A stretch of 20,681 nt of DNA from an uncultured Eubacterium sp. (GCF_937958975.1 NZ_CALGRE010000005.1:1-20681); one strand, 5' to 3'. Shown: positions 1 to 7,861, numbered from the stretch's first letter. The notes: generated by a model not told the origin, from the sequence alone. Translations and numbers: made by a program.

Positions 1-48
1 CGACCACCGAGATCTACACTCTTTCCCTACACGACGCTCTTCCGATCT
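1..48. other. Illumina TruSeq universal (P5) adapter, non-genomic
   Basis: These 48 bases match, by memory and without any mismatch I can find, the 3' 48 bases of the TruSeq universal adapter, ending in the familiar GCTCTTCCGATCT. They are library-construction sequence left on the contig end. Genomic sequence starts at about base 49. The last adapter base could by chance also be genomic, so the boundary is good to about one base. The open frame of the first gene runs through this segment and gains a false C-terminus ending DRKSVV, a well-known adapter-translation signature. Confidence 0.97.
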
Positions 49-563
49 TCCACAGCTGCAATAATGTTATCTAAATATTCGTTTAAAGGATAAATTTCTT
101 CAATCAGTCCTTTCTGAACTGCCTCGTCATAATCCATCTCTTTAATTTCTGTTTCATTCACCTTTTCAGCATACGCTTCTATATCCTTAGTCTGTGCTTC
201 ATCGGCATCTCTTCCACCGTATGTAAACACTTTAATTCCATTATAAATAGCAGGATTATGACTTGCCGTAACCATCATTCCATATGGCATTTCATGCTTT
301 TCAACATAAAACATAATCAATGGAGTTGGTGCTGATTTGTTTACAAGAAATGATTTGATTCCTTCTGCTGCAAACACCTGACCTGCCCACTGCATTGCTT
401 CCTTAGATAAAAATCTTTTATCATAGCCAATGATGATTCCTTTTTCTGTCTTTTTCTCAGCTTTCATTTTATCACACATAGCCTTCGCAAGCAGTTGTAT
501 ATTTGATTTTATAAATTCATCACCAATCACTGCTCTCCATCCACCTGTTCCAAAGTTAATCAT
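49..563 (-). CDS. Phosphohexomutase (phosphoglucomutase/phosphomannomutase family), 3' end missing; probable GlcNAc-1-P mutase
   Basis: This is the N-terminal 171 residues or so of an alpha-D-phosphohexomutase, a family usually of 450-580 residues. It opens with FGTGGWRAVIG, the substrate-binding start of domain 1. Near residues 99-104 it has TASHNP, the active-site loop whose serine carries the phosphate. The start ATG has a GGAAGG ribosome binding site 11 bases upstream. The gene lies 37 bases after the GH94 phosphorylase gene on the same strand, so the two are probably co-transcribed. In vibrios a mutase of this type follows chitobiose phosphorylase and isomerises GlcNAc-1-P to GlcNAc-6-P. 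That role is inferred here from context; glucose-1-P or mannose phosphates are alternatives. The gene is truncated by the contig end, not by mutation. The frame continues into the adapter to a false stop at 27-29, so the last residues (DRKSVV) are not real. Confidence 0.93.
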
Positions 564-600
564 TTTATAACCATCCTTCCTTTTACAATTTATTTATTAA

Positions 601-2994
601 TTATCCTAAAATAACTTCAATTTCATTGATACTGTTTTCAGGTAAAACCCCTATCTCATCAACATTCTCTCCGTTAACCCTGATTTCTTTTACACCTTTC
701 ATTACACCATTAGGATTTAATACTTTAATGTTGTATGTAGCTCCACGCCATTTCCTTGTCACGGAAAATTCTTTCCATTCCCCCGGAATACATGGGTTTA
801 CGTCTAATTTATCAAAGTCCGGTTTAATACCAAGCATAAATCTTGTTGCGGAAAAATACGACCAGCCGCCTGAACCGGTCATAAACGGATGTCTTGCACG
901 CCCATATGCTGTATGGTCTTTTCCCATAATAAACTGACAATATGAATATGGCTCCGACTCTCTTATTTCAATCATATCATTCTGGTTATAAGGACATAGG
1001 GAATCATAATATTCCATAGCTCTGTCACCACGTCCCAAGACACATTCCGCTGCCCATGCCCAAGGATTTGGATGAGAAAAGATTGCCCCATTCTCTTTTA
1101 CACCGGGATACACTCGAGTTACGAATCCGATATCATCATCAGGAACCGTATAGGATGGTGCATTCAGCATAATTCCATATGGCGTGGCAAGATACTCATG
1201 CACGCTATCCATTGCTTTAATACCTTTTTCATAATCTGAAGCACCTGATAATACAGCCCAAGCATTACTCTCGAGATGTACTTTTCCCTCTACATCATCT
1301 TTGGTTCCTATTTTCTTAAGATTCTTTGTGATTCCTCTTATGTACCATTCACCATCCCATAATTCTTCGTCACAAACTTTCTTTACTTTTTTTGCCATTT
1401 GCGAATACTTCTCAACATCCTCATTTCTCTCCAGATACTGAGCTAATTCCAGGAAACTGTTTATTGCCCAGAAGTGAAGGAATGAAACCATTGCACTTTC
1501 GCCACCCCCCAGGTTAAGGCAATCATTCCAATCCGCTCTGAGCCCCTTACAAATTCCGGTTTTTCCTACCTCCTGTGCTGAGAAGTCCAAAATACGTTTC
1601 ATATGCTCGTAGACCGTATCTCTTCCCTCATCAGCATAATTTATCCCCATGTCAGCAAATGACAAGTCACCAGTCTCTTTTATATATTCTACAATTGATG
1701 GAACCAGCCATAATGCATCGTCAGAACATGCATCTTCTATTCCGTGTATAATATCTGTTTTATTTATACCCGGAATAACTGTAGGTGATTTAAATGGTTT
1801 TTTCTCATCTTTCTTTTCTTCAAACCATTCAGGTGAAAACAAATGAAGTCCATATCCCTTGGAAACAAGACCATTCAATAACTGTATAATTCTTTCTTTA
1901 CATTTTTCAGGATTAGAGTGAGGTATCGTCATAGAATCCTGTGCCGTGTCACGATATCCAAGTCCTGTTCTTCCACCTAATTCAATAAACGAAGCGAATC
2001 TTGAAAACATAATGTTTACTTCAGACTGATATAAATTCCAAATATTTATCATTGTATTCATTCCTTCATTTGGTGTCTGAATCTGAAGTCTGGACATTTT
2101 ATCTTCCCAATATTCTTCTAATTGTTTATAAGCATTATCTACATTTTCTAAATTACTATATTTTTCTTTTATCTCTTTTCCTTTTTCTCGATTTCCCTCG
2201 CCAAGCATAAATATAAGACGTATTTCTTCACCCGGTTCAAGAATTATATTTTTTTGCAGAGAACCGCAATGATTATTCCCTTTTTCAAACGAACCACTGC
2301 AATTTCCCGAGATAACTGCAACAGGATTATCTTCTGTGTGGTATAAACCTAAAAATTTATCTCTCAAGCAATCAAATCCATCCGGTTCAAAATTTGAAGC
2401 AAAATATTGATACCCAAACTCCTCATAAAATAAGTCATGTTCAATAATTCCTTCCTCATAAGATGAACCTGCACAATATAAACTCATTTGGAAATTCTGA
2501 TTGTCAATCATAATATGATGAAATGAAAACTCACAATAAGAAAAAATACTCAAATTTCTAGGCTTATCATCTGTGTTTTTTATAACAACATCCCACAATT
2601 CTACATCATCATCTATAGGAACTGACATTTTCTGACTTGCCTGAATCTTATCATAAAGACATTCATAAACCGAATAAGAAAGTCCATGACGGCATTTATA
2701 TTGTGCCTTATCCAGAGGCTTTCCAACCGGCTGCCAGGATATGCTAAAATAATCTCCATTATCATTATCTCTTACATATACATAATGTCCCGGTCTGTCC
2801 ATTGGAACGGAATTACCTCTAAATCTGGTAACTCTATGATACTCCGGAGACTTGTAAAACATATATCCACCAGCTGTATGATTAATAACCACACAGGTAT
2901 CCTTTACTCCTAAATAATTTGTCCAGGATGTAGGCAAAGCAACATTATCAATTACATACTCTTTTTTTTCATTATCAAAATGTCCGTATTTCAT
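601..2994 (-). CDS. chbP: GH94 disaccharide phosphorylase, N,N'-diacetylchitobiose phosphorylase-like
   Basis: This 797-residue cytoplasmic protein (no signal peptide) is a glycoside hydrolase family 94 phosphorylase that splits a beta-1,4 disaccharide with inorganic phosphate into sugar-1-phosphate and free sugar. The layout is an N-terminal beta-sandwich (about 1-270), a helical linker, an (alpha/alpha)6 barrel (about 320-720) and a C-terminal sheet domain. The motif RADWNDCLN carries the likely general acid, Asp491, matching Asp490/492 of characterised family members. From memory, stretches such as SRFASFIE-GGRTGLGYRDTAQD, LNLGGGES-MVSFLHFWA and the opening WTNYLG track Vibrio chitobiose phosphorylase. 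Cellobiose phosphorylases differ there and carry a longer loop after WNDCLN. The start at 2994 is preferred because AGGGAGGA sits directly before it. A longer frame to 3018 would swallow that site. A mutase gene follows, fitting GlcNAc-1-P use. Cellobiose specificity is not excluded. Confidence 0.9.
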   Translation of the reverse strand: MKYGHFDNEKKEYVIDNVALPTSWTNYLGVKDTCVVINHTAGGYMFYKSPEYHRVTRFRGNSVPMDRPGHYVYVRDNDNGDYFSISWQPVGKPLDKAQYKCRHGLSYSVYECLYDKIQASQKMSVPIDDDVELWDVVIKNTDDKPRNLSIFSYCEFSFHHIMIDNQNFQMSLYCAGSSYEEGIIEHDLFYEEFGYQYFASNFEPDGFDCLRDKFLGLYHTEDNPVAVISGNCSGSFEKGNNHCGSLQKNIILEPGEEIRLIFMLGEGNREKGKEIKEKYSNLENVDNAYKQLEEYWEDKMSRLQIQTPNEGMNTMINIWNLYQSEVNIMFSRFASFIELGGRTGLGYRDTAQDSMTIPHSNPEKCKERIIQLLNGLVSKGYGLHLFSPEWFEEKKDEKKPFKSPTVIPGINKTDIIHGIEDACSDDALWLVPSIVEYIKETGDLSFADMGINYADEGRDTVYEHMKRILDFSAQEVGKTGICKGLRADWNDCLNLGGGESAMVSFLHFWAINSFLELAQYLERNEDVEKYSQMAKKVKKVCDEELWDGEWYIRGITKNLKKIGTKDDVEGKVHLESNAWAVLSGASDYEKGIKAMDSVHEYLATPYGIMLNAPSYTVPDDDIGFVTRVYPGVKENGAIFSHPNPWAWAAECVLGRGDRAMEYYDSLCPYNQNDMIEIRESEPYSYCQFIMGKDHTAYGRARHPFMTGSGGWSYFSATRFMLGIKPDFDKLDVNPCIPGEWKEFSVTRKWRGATYNIKVLNPNGVMKGVKEIRVNGENVDEIGVLPENSINEIEVILG

Positions 2995-3046
2995 AAAATC
3001 CTCCCTGTCTACTAACATTTCTACAATTTTCCCTTATTCATTGTTC

Positions 3047-3091
3047 ATTATAAACAGGAAACCGTATAAATAGAATGACTGGGGTTGTTAA
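3047..3091 (-). promoter_or_regulatory. Candidate promoter elements upstream of the GH94 phosphorylase
   Basis: Two weak options are visible on the minus strand. TTAACA (3086-3091) and TATACG (3063-3068) have a 17-base spacer. A perfect TATAAT (3047-3052) lies closer to the gene without a convincing -35 box. I see no catabolite-repression cre site or clear regulator operator in 2995-3143. Confidence 0.3.
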
Positions 3092-3143
3092 TTCCTTTTC
3101 TAAATTTGGCGAAATGCATAAGCAATAATCTATATACTTCATA

Positions 3144-3188
3144 TCAAAAAGAGCCATTTTCTAAACTTAAGAAAATGGCTCTTTTTGA
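3144..3188 (-). terminator. Rho-independent terminator after the leucine-rich-repeat protein gene
   Basis: A 19-bp perfect stem (3144-3162 with 3170-3188) surrounds a 7-base loop. The stem is A-rich on one side and T-rich on the other, so on the minus strand the hairpin runs straight into a T tract. It lies 52 bases after the stop codon at 3241 and separates that gene from the phosphorylase operon. It could work in both directions. Confidence 0.9.
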
Positions 3189-3240
3189 TTCTTTATTACT
3201 CTGTTTCCTGACAGATTATTTTCAATATAATATATGATGA

Positions 3241-4557
3241 CTATTTCTCCTGAAATGCGTATCCATTATTTGCCGCAAATGTTTCTGCATAACTTCCTTT
3301 TTCACCTATTATTGTCTTTAATCCAGTGCATTCTTCAAATGCCGCATCTTCGATGTTGGTTACATTGGCAGGTATTCGGATAGATTCCAAGCTTTCGCAT
3401 CCACAAAAAGCATATTTTTCTATCGTTGTCACCGTTTCCGGCAGAATAACCGTCTTTAAACTTGTACAATCAGTGAATATATAAGTTGCAATAACTGTTA
3501 CGTCTCCTTTGATTTCAACACTTTCCAGTCCACTACAACCAAAAAATTGCATCTCTGCCAGCTTTGTAATCGACTTTGGCAGCACTATAGACTTTAGACT
3601 TTCCCGATAAGCCATATCCGGCAATATCTTAGCGCCTTCTTCTACTGTAATGTACGCCAAGCTCTTACAACCGCTGAACGGACTATTTCCAAAACTTGTT
3701 ACTGAAGCCGGAATATTTATCATTTCTATTGCCGCACATCCTGCAAATGCGTACTCTCCTATATACTGAACTGTGCCCGGCAATTTTATAGATTTGAGAT
3801 TTTTACATTGATCAAATGCCTGATTTCCTATATATTGCAAATTATTCCCTTCAATTTCTACTGTCTGCAAATAGGCACAGGAAGCAAATGCCAATCTTCC
3901 AATATTCAATACGGTATCCGGAATCACAACGCTTGTAATCCTAATGGATGAATAATCAGATTCCTGAAACGCCGTGTCATTAATTTTTGTTACTTTTTTC
4001 CCATTAATTGTAGCCGGAATCACAACATCCGTTGAAGTTCCTTTATATCCATTGATAATCACACCGCTTGCTGTTGCAACAAAACTAAACTTTGATGCAT
4101 TCGTGTCAGGTTGTGTAGGCTCCTCCGGCTTAATCGGATTTTCCGGTTTTGTTGGGTTTTCCGGCTTAGTCGGGTTCACTGGTTTTGTTGGATTTTCCGG
4201 CTTCGTTGGATTATCTGGTTTTACTTCCACAGGTTTCTTATTTTTCTTTTTTACAACAATAACTCTACATTTATACTTTTTCTTTCCAACTTTTGCTATA
4301 ATGTATGTCTTTCCGACCTTTTTGCCTTTGACCTTTCCCTTCTTTGTAACTGTTGCAATTTTTTTGTTCTTTGAACTCCATTTTACCTTTTTCTTATTAT
4401 TCTTTACTTTCAGTTTCAATGTCTGTCCAACTGTAATCGTTACTTTTGACTTACTCAGTTTCTTTTTCGCCGCTGCATTCGTATTAATTTGACTAAACAT
4501 TGTCGTTATCATAACTATAGTCAATAAAACAGATAATAATTGCGTTAACTTTTTCAT
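3241..4557 (-). CDS. Secreted Big_2-like and BspA-type leucine-rich-repeat protein
   Basis: This 438-residue protein starts with a typical signal peptide (MKKL, hydrophobic core, likely cleavage near Asn-Ala-Ala at about 27-30). A very Lys-rich Ig-like domain of bacterial Big_2 type follows (about 34-102, with the WSS-x-IATV-GKV pattern). Next is a linker of six hexapeptides close to NPTKPE (116-151), then BspA/TpLRR-like LRR_5 repeats (about 165-425, recurring IxxxAFxxCxxLxxIxIP). The end, ETFAANNGYAF, is the usual terminus of such repeats. No LPXTG or choline-binding module is seen, so it is probably released or held electrostatically by the basic domain. BspA-like proteins often bind host or bacterial surfaces; this target is unknown. 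The start at 4557 is chosen because AGGAG lies 8 bases upstream; the frame extends six residues further without a site. Terminators flank the gene, so it is probably monocistronic. Confidence 0.88.
   Translation of the reverse strand: MKKLTQLLSVLLTIVMITTMFSQINTNAAAKKKLSKSKVTITVGQTLKLKVKNNKKKVKWSSKNKKIATVTKKGKVKGKKVGKTYIIAKVGKKKYKCRVIVVKKKNKKPVEVKPDNPTKPENPTKPVNPTKPENPTKPENPIKPEEPTQPDTNASKFSFVATASGVIINGYKGTSTDVVIPATINGKKVTKINDTAFQESDYSSIRITSVVIPDTVLNIGRLAFASCAYLQTVEIEGNNLQYIGNQAFDQCKNLKSIKLPGTVQYIGEYAFAGCAAIEMINIPASVTSFGNSPFSGCKSLAYITVEEGAKILPDMAYRESLKSIVLPKSITKLAEMQFFGCSGLESVEIKGDVTVIATYIFTDCTSLKTVILPETVTTIEKYAFCGCESLESIRIPANVTNIEDAAFEECTGLKTIIGEKGSYAETFAANNGYAFQEK
4105..4212 (-). repeat. Six 18-bp in-frame repeats encoding a Pro-rich linker (NPTKPE-type)
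   Basis: Six consecutive 18-base units encode NPTKPE, NPTKPV, NPTKPE, NPTKPE, NPIKPE and EPTQPD. The repeats join the basic Ig-like domain to the leucine-rich repeats as an extended spacer. The near-identical DNA units could change in number by slippage, altering spacer length. Confidence 0.85.
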
Positions 4558-4734
4558 TGCACTTTCTCCTATCATAATATTTTATATTATTACATTATGA
4601 TACATATTATTTGAAATCAATAAATTAATTTTTATTTTAGTGTAATTTTTATAGAGAATGTATAAATTATTTTCCCATTCCCTGGAGGTGAATGTCAACA
4701 GCTTTATAATTTAAAATTGTTATAGTAATACTGT

Positions 4735-4786
4735 AAAAACGAGGCTGCCGCTTCACGAGTTTTTATTCGTAAAAACGACAGCCTTG
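4735..4786 (-). terminator. Rho-independent terminator after the GGGtGRT gene
   Basis: On the minus strand AGGCTGTCG (4776-4784) pairs with CGGCAGCCT (4742-4750) with one G-T wobble, and smaller pairing is possible inside the loop. A run of five T follows at 4735-4739. It lies about 40 bases past the stop at 4828, so it ends the two-gene NifU-like/GGGtGRT unit. Confidence 0.8.
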
Positions 4787-4827
4787 TACCATCTTAAAAA
4801 TTTATAATTGTTATCAACTCTGACTTT

Positions 4828-5838
4828 TTAGAAATTTCCAGCCTTTGCTGCTTCCTCTACAGAAACTGCAACAGCAACCGTCATACCAACCATTGGGTTG
4901 TTTCCTGCACCGATAAGTCCCATCATTTCAACGTGAGCCGGAACAGAAGATGAACCTGCAAACTGCGCGTCTGAATGCATACGTCCCAAAGTGTCAGTCA
5001 TACCATAGGAAGCCGGACCAGCTGCCATATTATCCGGATGTAATGTACGTCCTGTACCACCACCGGATGCTACTGAGAAATATTTCTTGCCCTGTTCAAT
5101 ACATTCTTTTTTGTATGTACCTGCTACAGGATGCTGGAATCTTGTAGGGTTTGTTGAGTTACCTGTAATAGATACACCCACATTTTCATGATGCATAATT
5201 GCAACACCTTCCTGAACATCATCAGCACCATAACATTTTACAGTTGCTCGAAGACCATCTGAATATGCCTTCTCATATACAACATTTAATTTTGCTTCTT
5301 TATAATCATATTTTGTCTCAACAAATGTAAAACCGTTAATTCTTGATATAATCTGTGCAGCATCTTTTCCAAGACCATTTAAAATTACTCTCAAAGGTTT
5401 CTTACGAACTTTATTTGCCTTTTCAGCAATACCGATAGCTCCTTCAGCAGCAGCAAATGACTCATGACCTGCAAGGAATGCGAAACATTCTGTTTCTTCT
5501 TCTAATAACATCTTTCCTAAGTTACCATGTCCAAGACCTACTTTTCTGTGATCTGCAACAGAACCCGGAATACAGAAAGCCTGAAGTCCTTCTCCGATAG
5601 CTGCAGCAGCGTCAGCAGCTCTTCTGCAATCCTTTTTAATAGCAATTGCCGCACCTACAATGTAAGCCCAGCATGCATTTTCAAAACAAATTGGCTGAAT
5701 CCCTTTTACCATATCGTAAACGTTTAATCCAGCATCCTTTGTGATTTTTTCAGCTTCTTCAATAGAAGCAATACCATAACTATTTAAAACAGAATTAATC
5801 TGATTAATTCTTCTCTCATATGATTCAAATAATGCCAT
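4828..5838 (-). CDS. GGGtGRT family protein, function unknown
   Basis: This 336-residue protein carries the family's naming motif GGGTGRT at 259-265. A conserved-looking stretch follows: LHPDNMAAGPASYGMTD and, further on, GLIGAGNNPMVGM. No signal peptide or membrane segment is present, so it is cytoplasmic. Seven cysteines are scattered (51, 56, 71, 89, 118, 202, 246) without a ferredoxin-like CxxC cluster. A Gly-rich loop near 100-108 (GLGHGNLGK) and VILNGLGKDA at 151-160 look like ligand-binding turns, but I cannot assign a fold. Its start lies 12 bases after the stop of the NifU-like gene, and its AGGAGG site overlaps that junction, so the two are co-transcribed and probably coupled. I recall the same pairing in many Lachnospiraceae genomes. 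A role in iron-sulfur cluster handling is inferred only from the neighbour. Terminator follows. Confidence 0.88.
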   Translation of the reverse strand: MALFESYERRINQINSVLNSYGIASIEEAEKITKDAGLNVYDMVKGIQPICFENACWAYIVGAAIAIKKDCRRAADAAAAIGEGLQAFCIPGSVADHRKVGLGHGNLGKMLLEEETECFAFLAGHESFAAAEGAIGIAEKANKVRKKPLRVILNGLGKDAAQIISRINGFTFVETKYDYKEAKLNVVYEKAYSDGLRATVKCYGADDVQEGVAIMHHENVGVSITGNSTNPTRFQHPVAGTYKKECIEQGKKYFSVASGGGTGRTLHPDNMAAGPASYGMTDTLGRMHSDAQFAGSSSVPAHVEMMGLIGAGNNPMVGMTVAVAVSVEEAAKAGNF

Positions 5839-5850
5839 TGTCGTTACCTC

Positions 5851-6543
5851 CTATTCCTTTCTTGGGTCGATAATCTTAGCAGCGTCATCAACACGGCCAT
5901 ACTGACCTTTTGATTTTTCCCAAGCTGTTGTAGGATCATCACCTGCTTTAATAAAGTCTGTCATCTTTCCAAGATTTACAAACTGGTAACCAATAACTTC
6001 ATTATCTGCATCAAGAGCAATACCTGTCACATAACCTTCAGCCATTTCAAGATATCTAACACCTTTTGCTTTTGTGGCATACATTGTACCAACCTGTGAA
6101 CGGAGACCTTTTCCTAAATCTTCAAGACCGGCACCTACTACTAAACCATCATCTGAAAATGCACTCTGAGTTCTACCATAAACAATCTGTAAAAATAACT
6201 CTCTCATAGCTGTATTGATAGCATCACAAACCAAGTCAGTGTTTAACGCTTCAAGAATTGTCTTTCCCTGAAGAATTTCAGCTGCCATAGCTGCTGAATG
6301 TGTCATACCTGAACAACCAATAGTCTCAACTAATGCTTCTTCAATGATACCTTCTTTAACATTTAATGTAAGCTTACATGCTCCCTGCTGAGGTGCACAC
6401 CAGCCCACACCATGTGTAAAACCTGAAATATCTTTGATTTCTTTTGAATGAACCCATTTTCCTTCTTCAGGAATTGGAGCAGGCTCATGTTTTGCGCCCT
6501 TAGCTACAGGACACATCATTTCAACTTCTTTTGAATAAATCAT
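5851..6543 (-). CDS. NifU/IscU-like iron-sulfur cluster assembly scaffold protein with extra C-terminal domain
   Basis: This 230-residue cytoplasmic protein contains an IscU/NifU-N-like domain at about 38-130. GWCAPQQGAC (Cys49, Cys56) aligns with the first scaffold cysteine region and GCSGMTHSAAMAAE (Cys77) with the second. Cys106 is a plausible third ligand. GKTILEA after Cys77 matches the IscU GKTxxEA pattern. Unlike IscU (about 130 residues) it has an N-terminal extension with Cys11 and an unassigned C-terminal half (about 130-230). It would hold a nascent Fe-S cluster for transfer, by family knowledge. No cysteine desulfurase (IscS/NifS/SufS) is in the window. The start at 6543 has AAAGGAG 11 bases upstream. 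Met9/Met10 are alternative starts with no better site. The GGGtGRT gene follows after 12 bases. Confidence 0.85.
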   Translation of the reverse strand: MIYSKEVEMMCPVAKGAKHEPAPIPEEGKWVHSKEIKDISGFTHGVGWCAPQQGACKLTLNVKEGIIEEALVETIGCSGMTHSAAMAAEILQGKTILEALNTDLVCDAINTAMRELFLQIVYGRTQSAFSDDGLVVGAGLEDLGKGLRSQVGTMYATKAKGVRYLEMAEGYVTGIALDADNEVIGYQFVNLGKMTDFIKAGDDPTTAWEKSKGQYGRVDDAAKIIDPRKE

Positions 6544-6681
6544 TTGAATAAATACTCCTTTCGAAATATGTAATAAATGTGGATTTCAAATGGTACCCAC
6601 ACTTTTTGTCATTGTCTCATAAATTGACAAAATAGTCCATAGTTTTAAGGAAATCTTTTGAAAATCTGTATTTTTTTAGTG

Positions 6682-7680
6682 CTATTGCACTTCTTGTGGA
6701 AAATCGTTATTTCCATAACTATAACTCCAAATCACCCTTATCTGTTTTGACAATCTATCATATGACCACCTTTTCTTACTTCTCGCAATACAATTAGGGT
6801 CATTTATCTTAAAACCTTTATTGTCATATCCATAAATGACAATAAAATGACCATTCCTTGTAAAATCTCCCGGTCCTACTCCACAAATAATCATATTTCC
6901 CCTATCCAATTCACTTTTTAAAATATCCTCCGACAAACTTAATTCACTCACGTTTACATTATATTCACTTGGAAATGCTGACATTAAAAGCCATGCCGTT
7001 CCAATACCATCCACATAATAACCATTTTCCTCACTATATTTTGCAACTACATCGGGTGTTACCTTATCATTTCTAGTTAAGGAATAAATTACCATAGATA
7101 AACATGTAGGTCCACATCCCGCCAATCCTATATCCGAATCCCCATATGCAATATGTCCCCATCTTTTATCCCACTGATTGAACAGCGGATGTTGCGCATT
7201 TTTTTCTTTTTTTGTCAGCTTATGCGAAACATTGGTATCGTTTTCATAATAATTTCTGACAAATTCCGCCATTTCAGGGTTATTTACAACTTTATCTAAT
7301 AATTCGCTGTCATAATCCTCTATATTTTCGTAGATATATTTTATATTCTCATCAGCTTCAGAATATTTCTCCAAAAACTTTTCTATTTCTTTTCTTGTAA
7401 AATCTCTCGGAGCTTTTATTTTATATTGAATTTTTTTACTTTTTGTACTTATCGTCTCTGTATATTTCTCTGTCTCCGATACTCCTTTTAGCGTATCGCT
7501 TATTGTCACATTCTCCTTAGCGTTTCTATTATGATTTGTACAGGACACAATAATTCCAATACACACCATTATCGAAACTATCATAATAATAATATTTTTT
7601 ATAATCCAATTTCTTTTCTTTATATATGCTTTTCTCTTTCTCTTTTCGTTCATTAATGTGTTTTTATCTCTATAAACCAT
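6682..7680 (-). CDS. Membrane-anchored C39-like (peptidase_C39_2) cysteine peptidase
   Basis: This 332-residue protein has a basic N-terminus (KRKRKAYIKKR), a hydrophobic segment at about 26-46 and a variable Lys/Glu/Thr-rich stalk. Its extracytoplasmic C39_2-type papain-like domain spans about 165-325. FNQWDKRWG precedes the nucleophile Cys189 (GCGPTC), followed by His278 (NGHFIVIYGYD) and Asp294 (NDPN), the expected triad. The domain probably cleaves peptides outside the membrane; the substrate is unknown. No ABC exporter or bacteriocin precursor is adjacent, so it is unlikely to be a bacteriocin-leader peptidase. The segment ends IIVSC, which also fits a lipobox, so it might be a lipoprotein. 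The start is uncertain. ATG at 7680 has GGAGG 14 bases upstream, unusually far; a TTG at 7704 lies upstream of that site, and ATG at 7653 has only weak support. The preceding terminator makes it a separate transcript. Confidence 0.83.
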   Translation of the reverse strand: MVYRDKNTLMNEKRKRKAYIKKRNWIIKNIIIMIVSIMVCIGIIVSCTNHNRNAKENVTISDTLKGVSETEKYTETISTKSKKIQYKIKAPRDFTRKEIEKFLEKYSEADENIKYIYENIEDYDSELLDKVVNNPEMAEFVRNYYENDTNVSHKLTKKEKNAQHPLFNQWDKRWGHIAYGDSDIGLAGCGPTCLSMVIYSLTRNDKVTPDVVAKYSEENGYYVDGIGTAWLLMSAFPSEYNVNVSELSLSEDILKSELDRGNMIICGVGPGDFTRNGHFIVIYGYDNKGFKINDPNCIARSKKRWSYDRLSKQIRVIWSYSYGNNDFPQEVQ

Positions 7681-7694
7681 TTTGTTTTTTAATA

Positions 7695-7699
7695 CCTCC
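7695..7699 (-). promoter_or_regulatory. Distant ribosome binding site of the C39-like peptidase gene
   Basis: A GGAGG core on the minus strand lies 14 bases from the ATG at 7680, against the usual 5-9. No start codon lies in frame at the ideal distance. Translation may be inefficient, or the true start may differ. Confidence 0.5.
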
Positions 7700-7812
7700 G
7701 CCAAAACTCTTTATACTTGCACTCTTTATAAAAGTTCCTCTTAACATTATTTCCCTAATTTTCATTTACTAACAAAACAAGTTATAAGATAAAAATGTAT
7801 AATTCTTGTATC

Positions 7813-7861
7813 AAAAAGAGTGTTAAATCAATGTATCTTTTCATCTACCTGATTTAACACT
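7813..7861 (-). terminator. Rho-independent terminator after the multidomain esterase gene
   Basis: A perfect 12-bp stem, AGTGTTAAATCA (7819-7830) with TGATTTAACACT (7850-7861), has a 19-base loop and is followed on the minus strand by a T run (7813-7817). It lies 32 bases past the stop at 7894 and isolates the large gene from the peptidase gene. Confidence 0.85.

Noticed and set aside
3974..4492. A 172-residue open frame on the plus strand, rich in Phe/Val and looking like a membrane protein.
   Set aside because: It is the antisense of the Lys-rich, repeat-containing secreted protein gene; AAA/AAG codons read as Phe/Leu on the other strand. It has no ribosome binding site, while the minus-strand gene has a signal peptide, domains and a proper site.
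4681..4707. GGAGGTGA directly before an ATG on the plus strand, like a gene start.
   Set aside because: The frame stops after five codons (TAA), in a short AT-rich gap between minus-strand genes. No longer frame or conserved peptide is apparent.
6575..6600. TGTGG and CCACA inverted ends around 14 bases, upstream of the NifU-like gene, as a possible operator.
   Set aside because: Only five bases pair on each side and the inner part is not symmetrical. No known repressor consensus matches and no promoter could be placed beside it.
7702..7704. TTG at 7704 as the start of the C39-like peptidase.
   Set aside because: The only GGAGG in the area lies inside the resulting first codons, so it could not serve this start; no site lies upstream of it.
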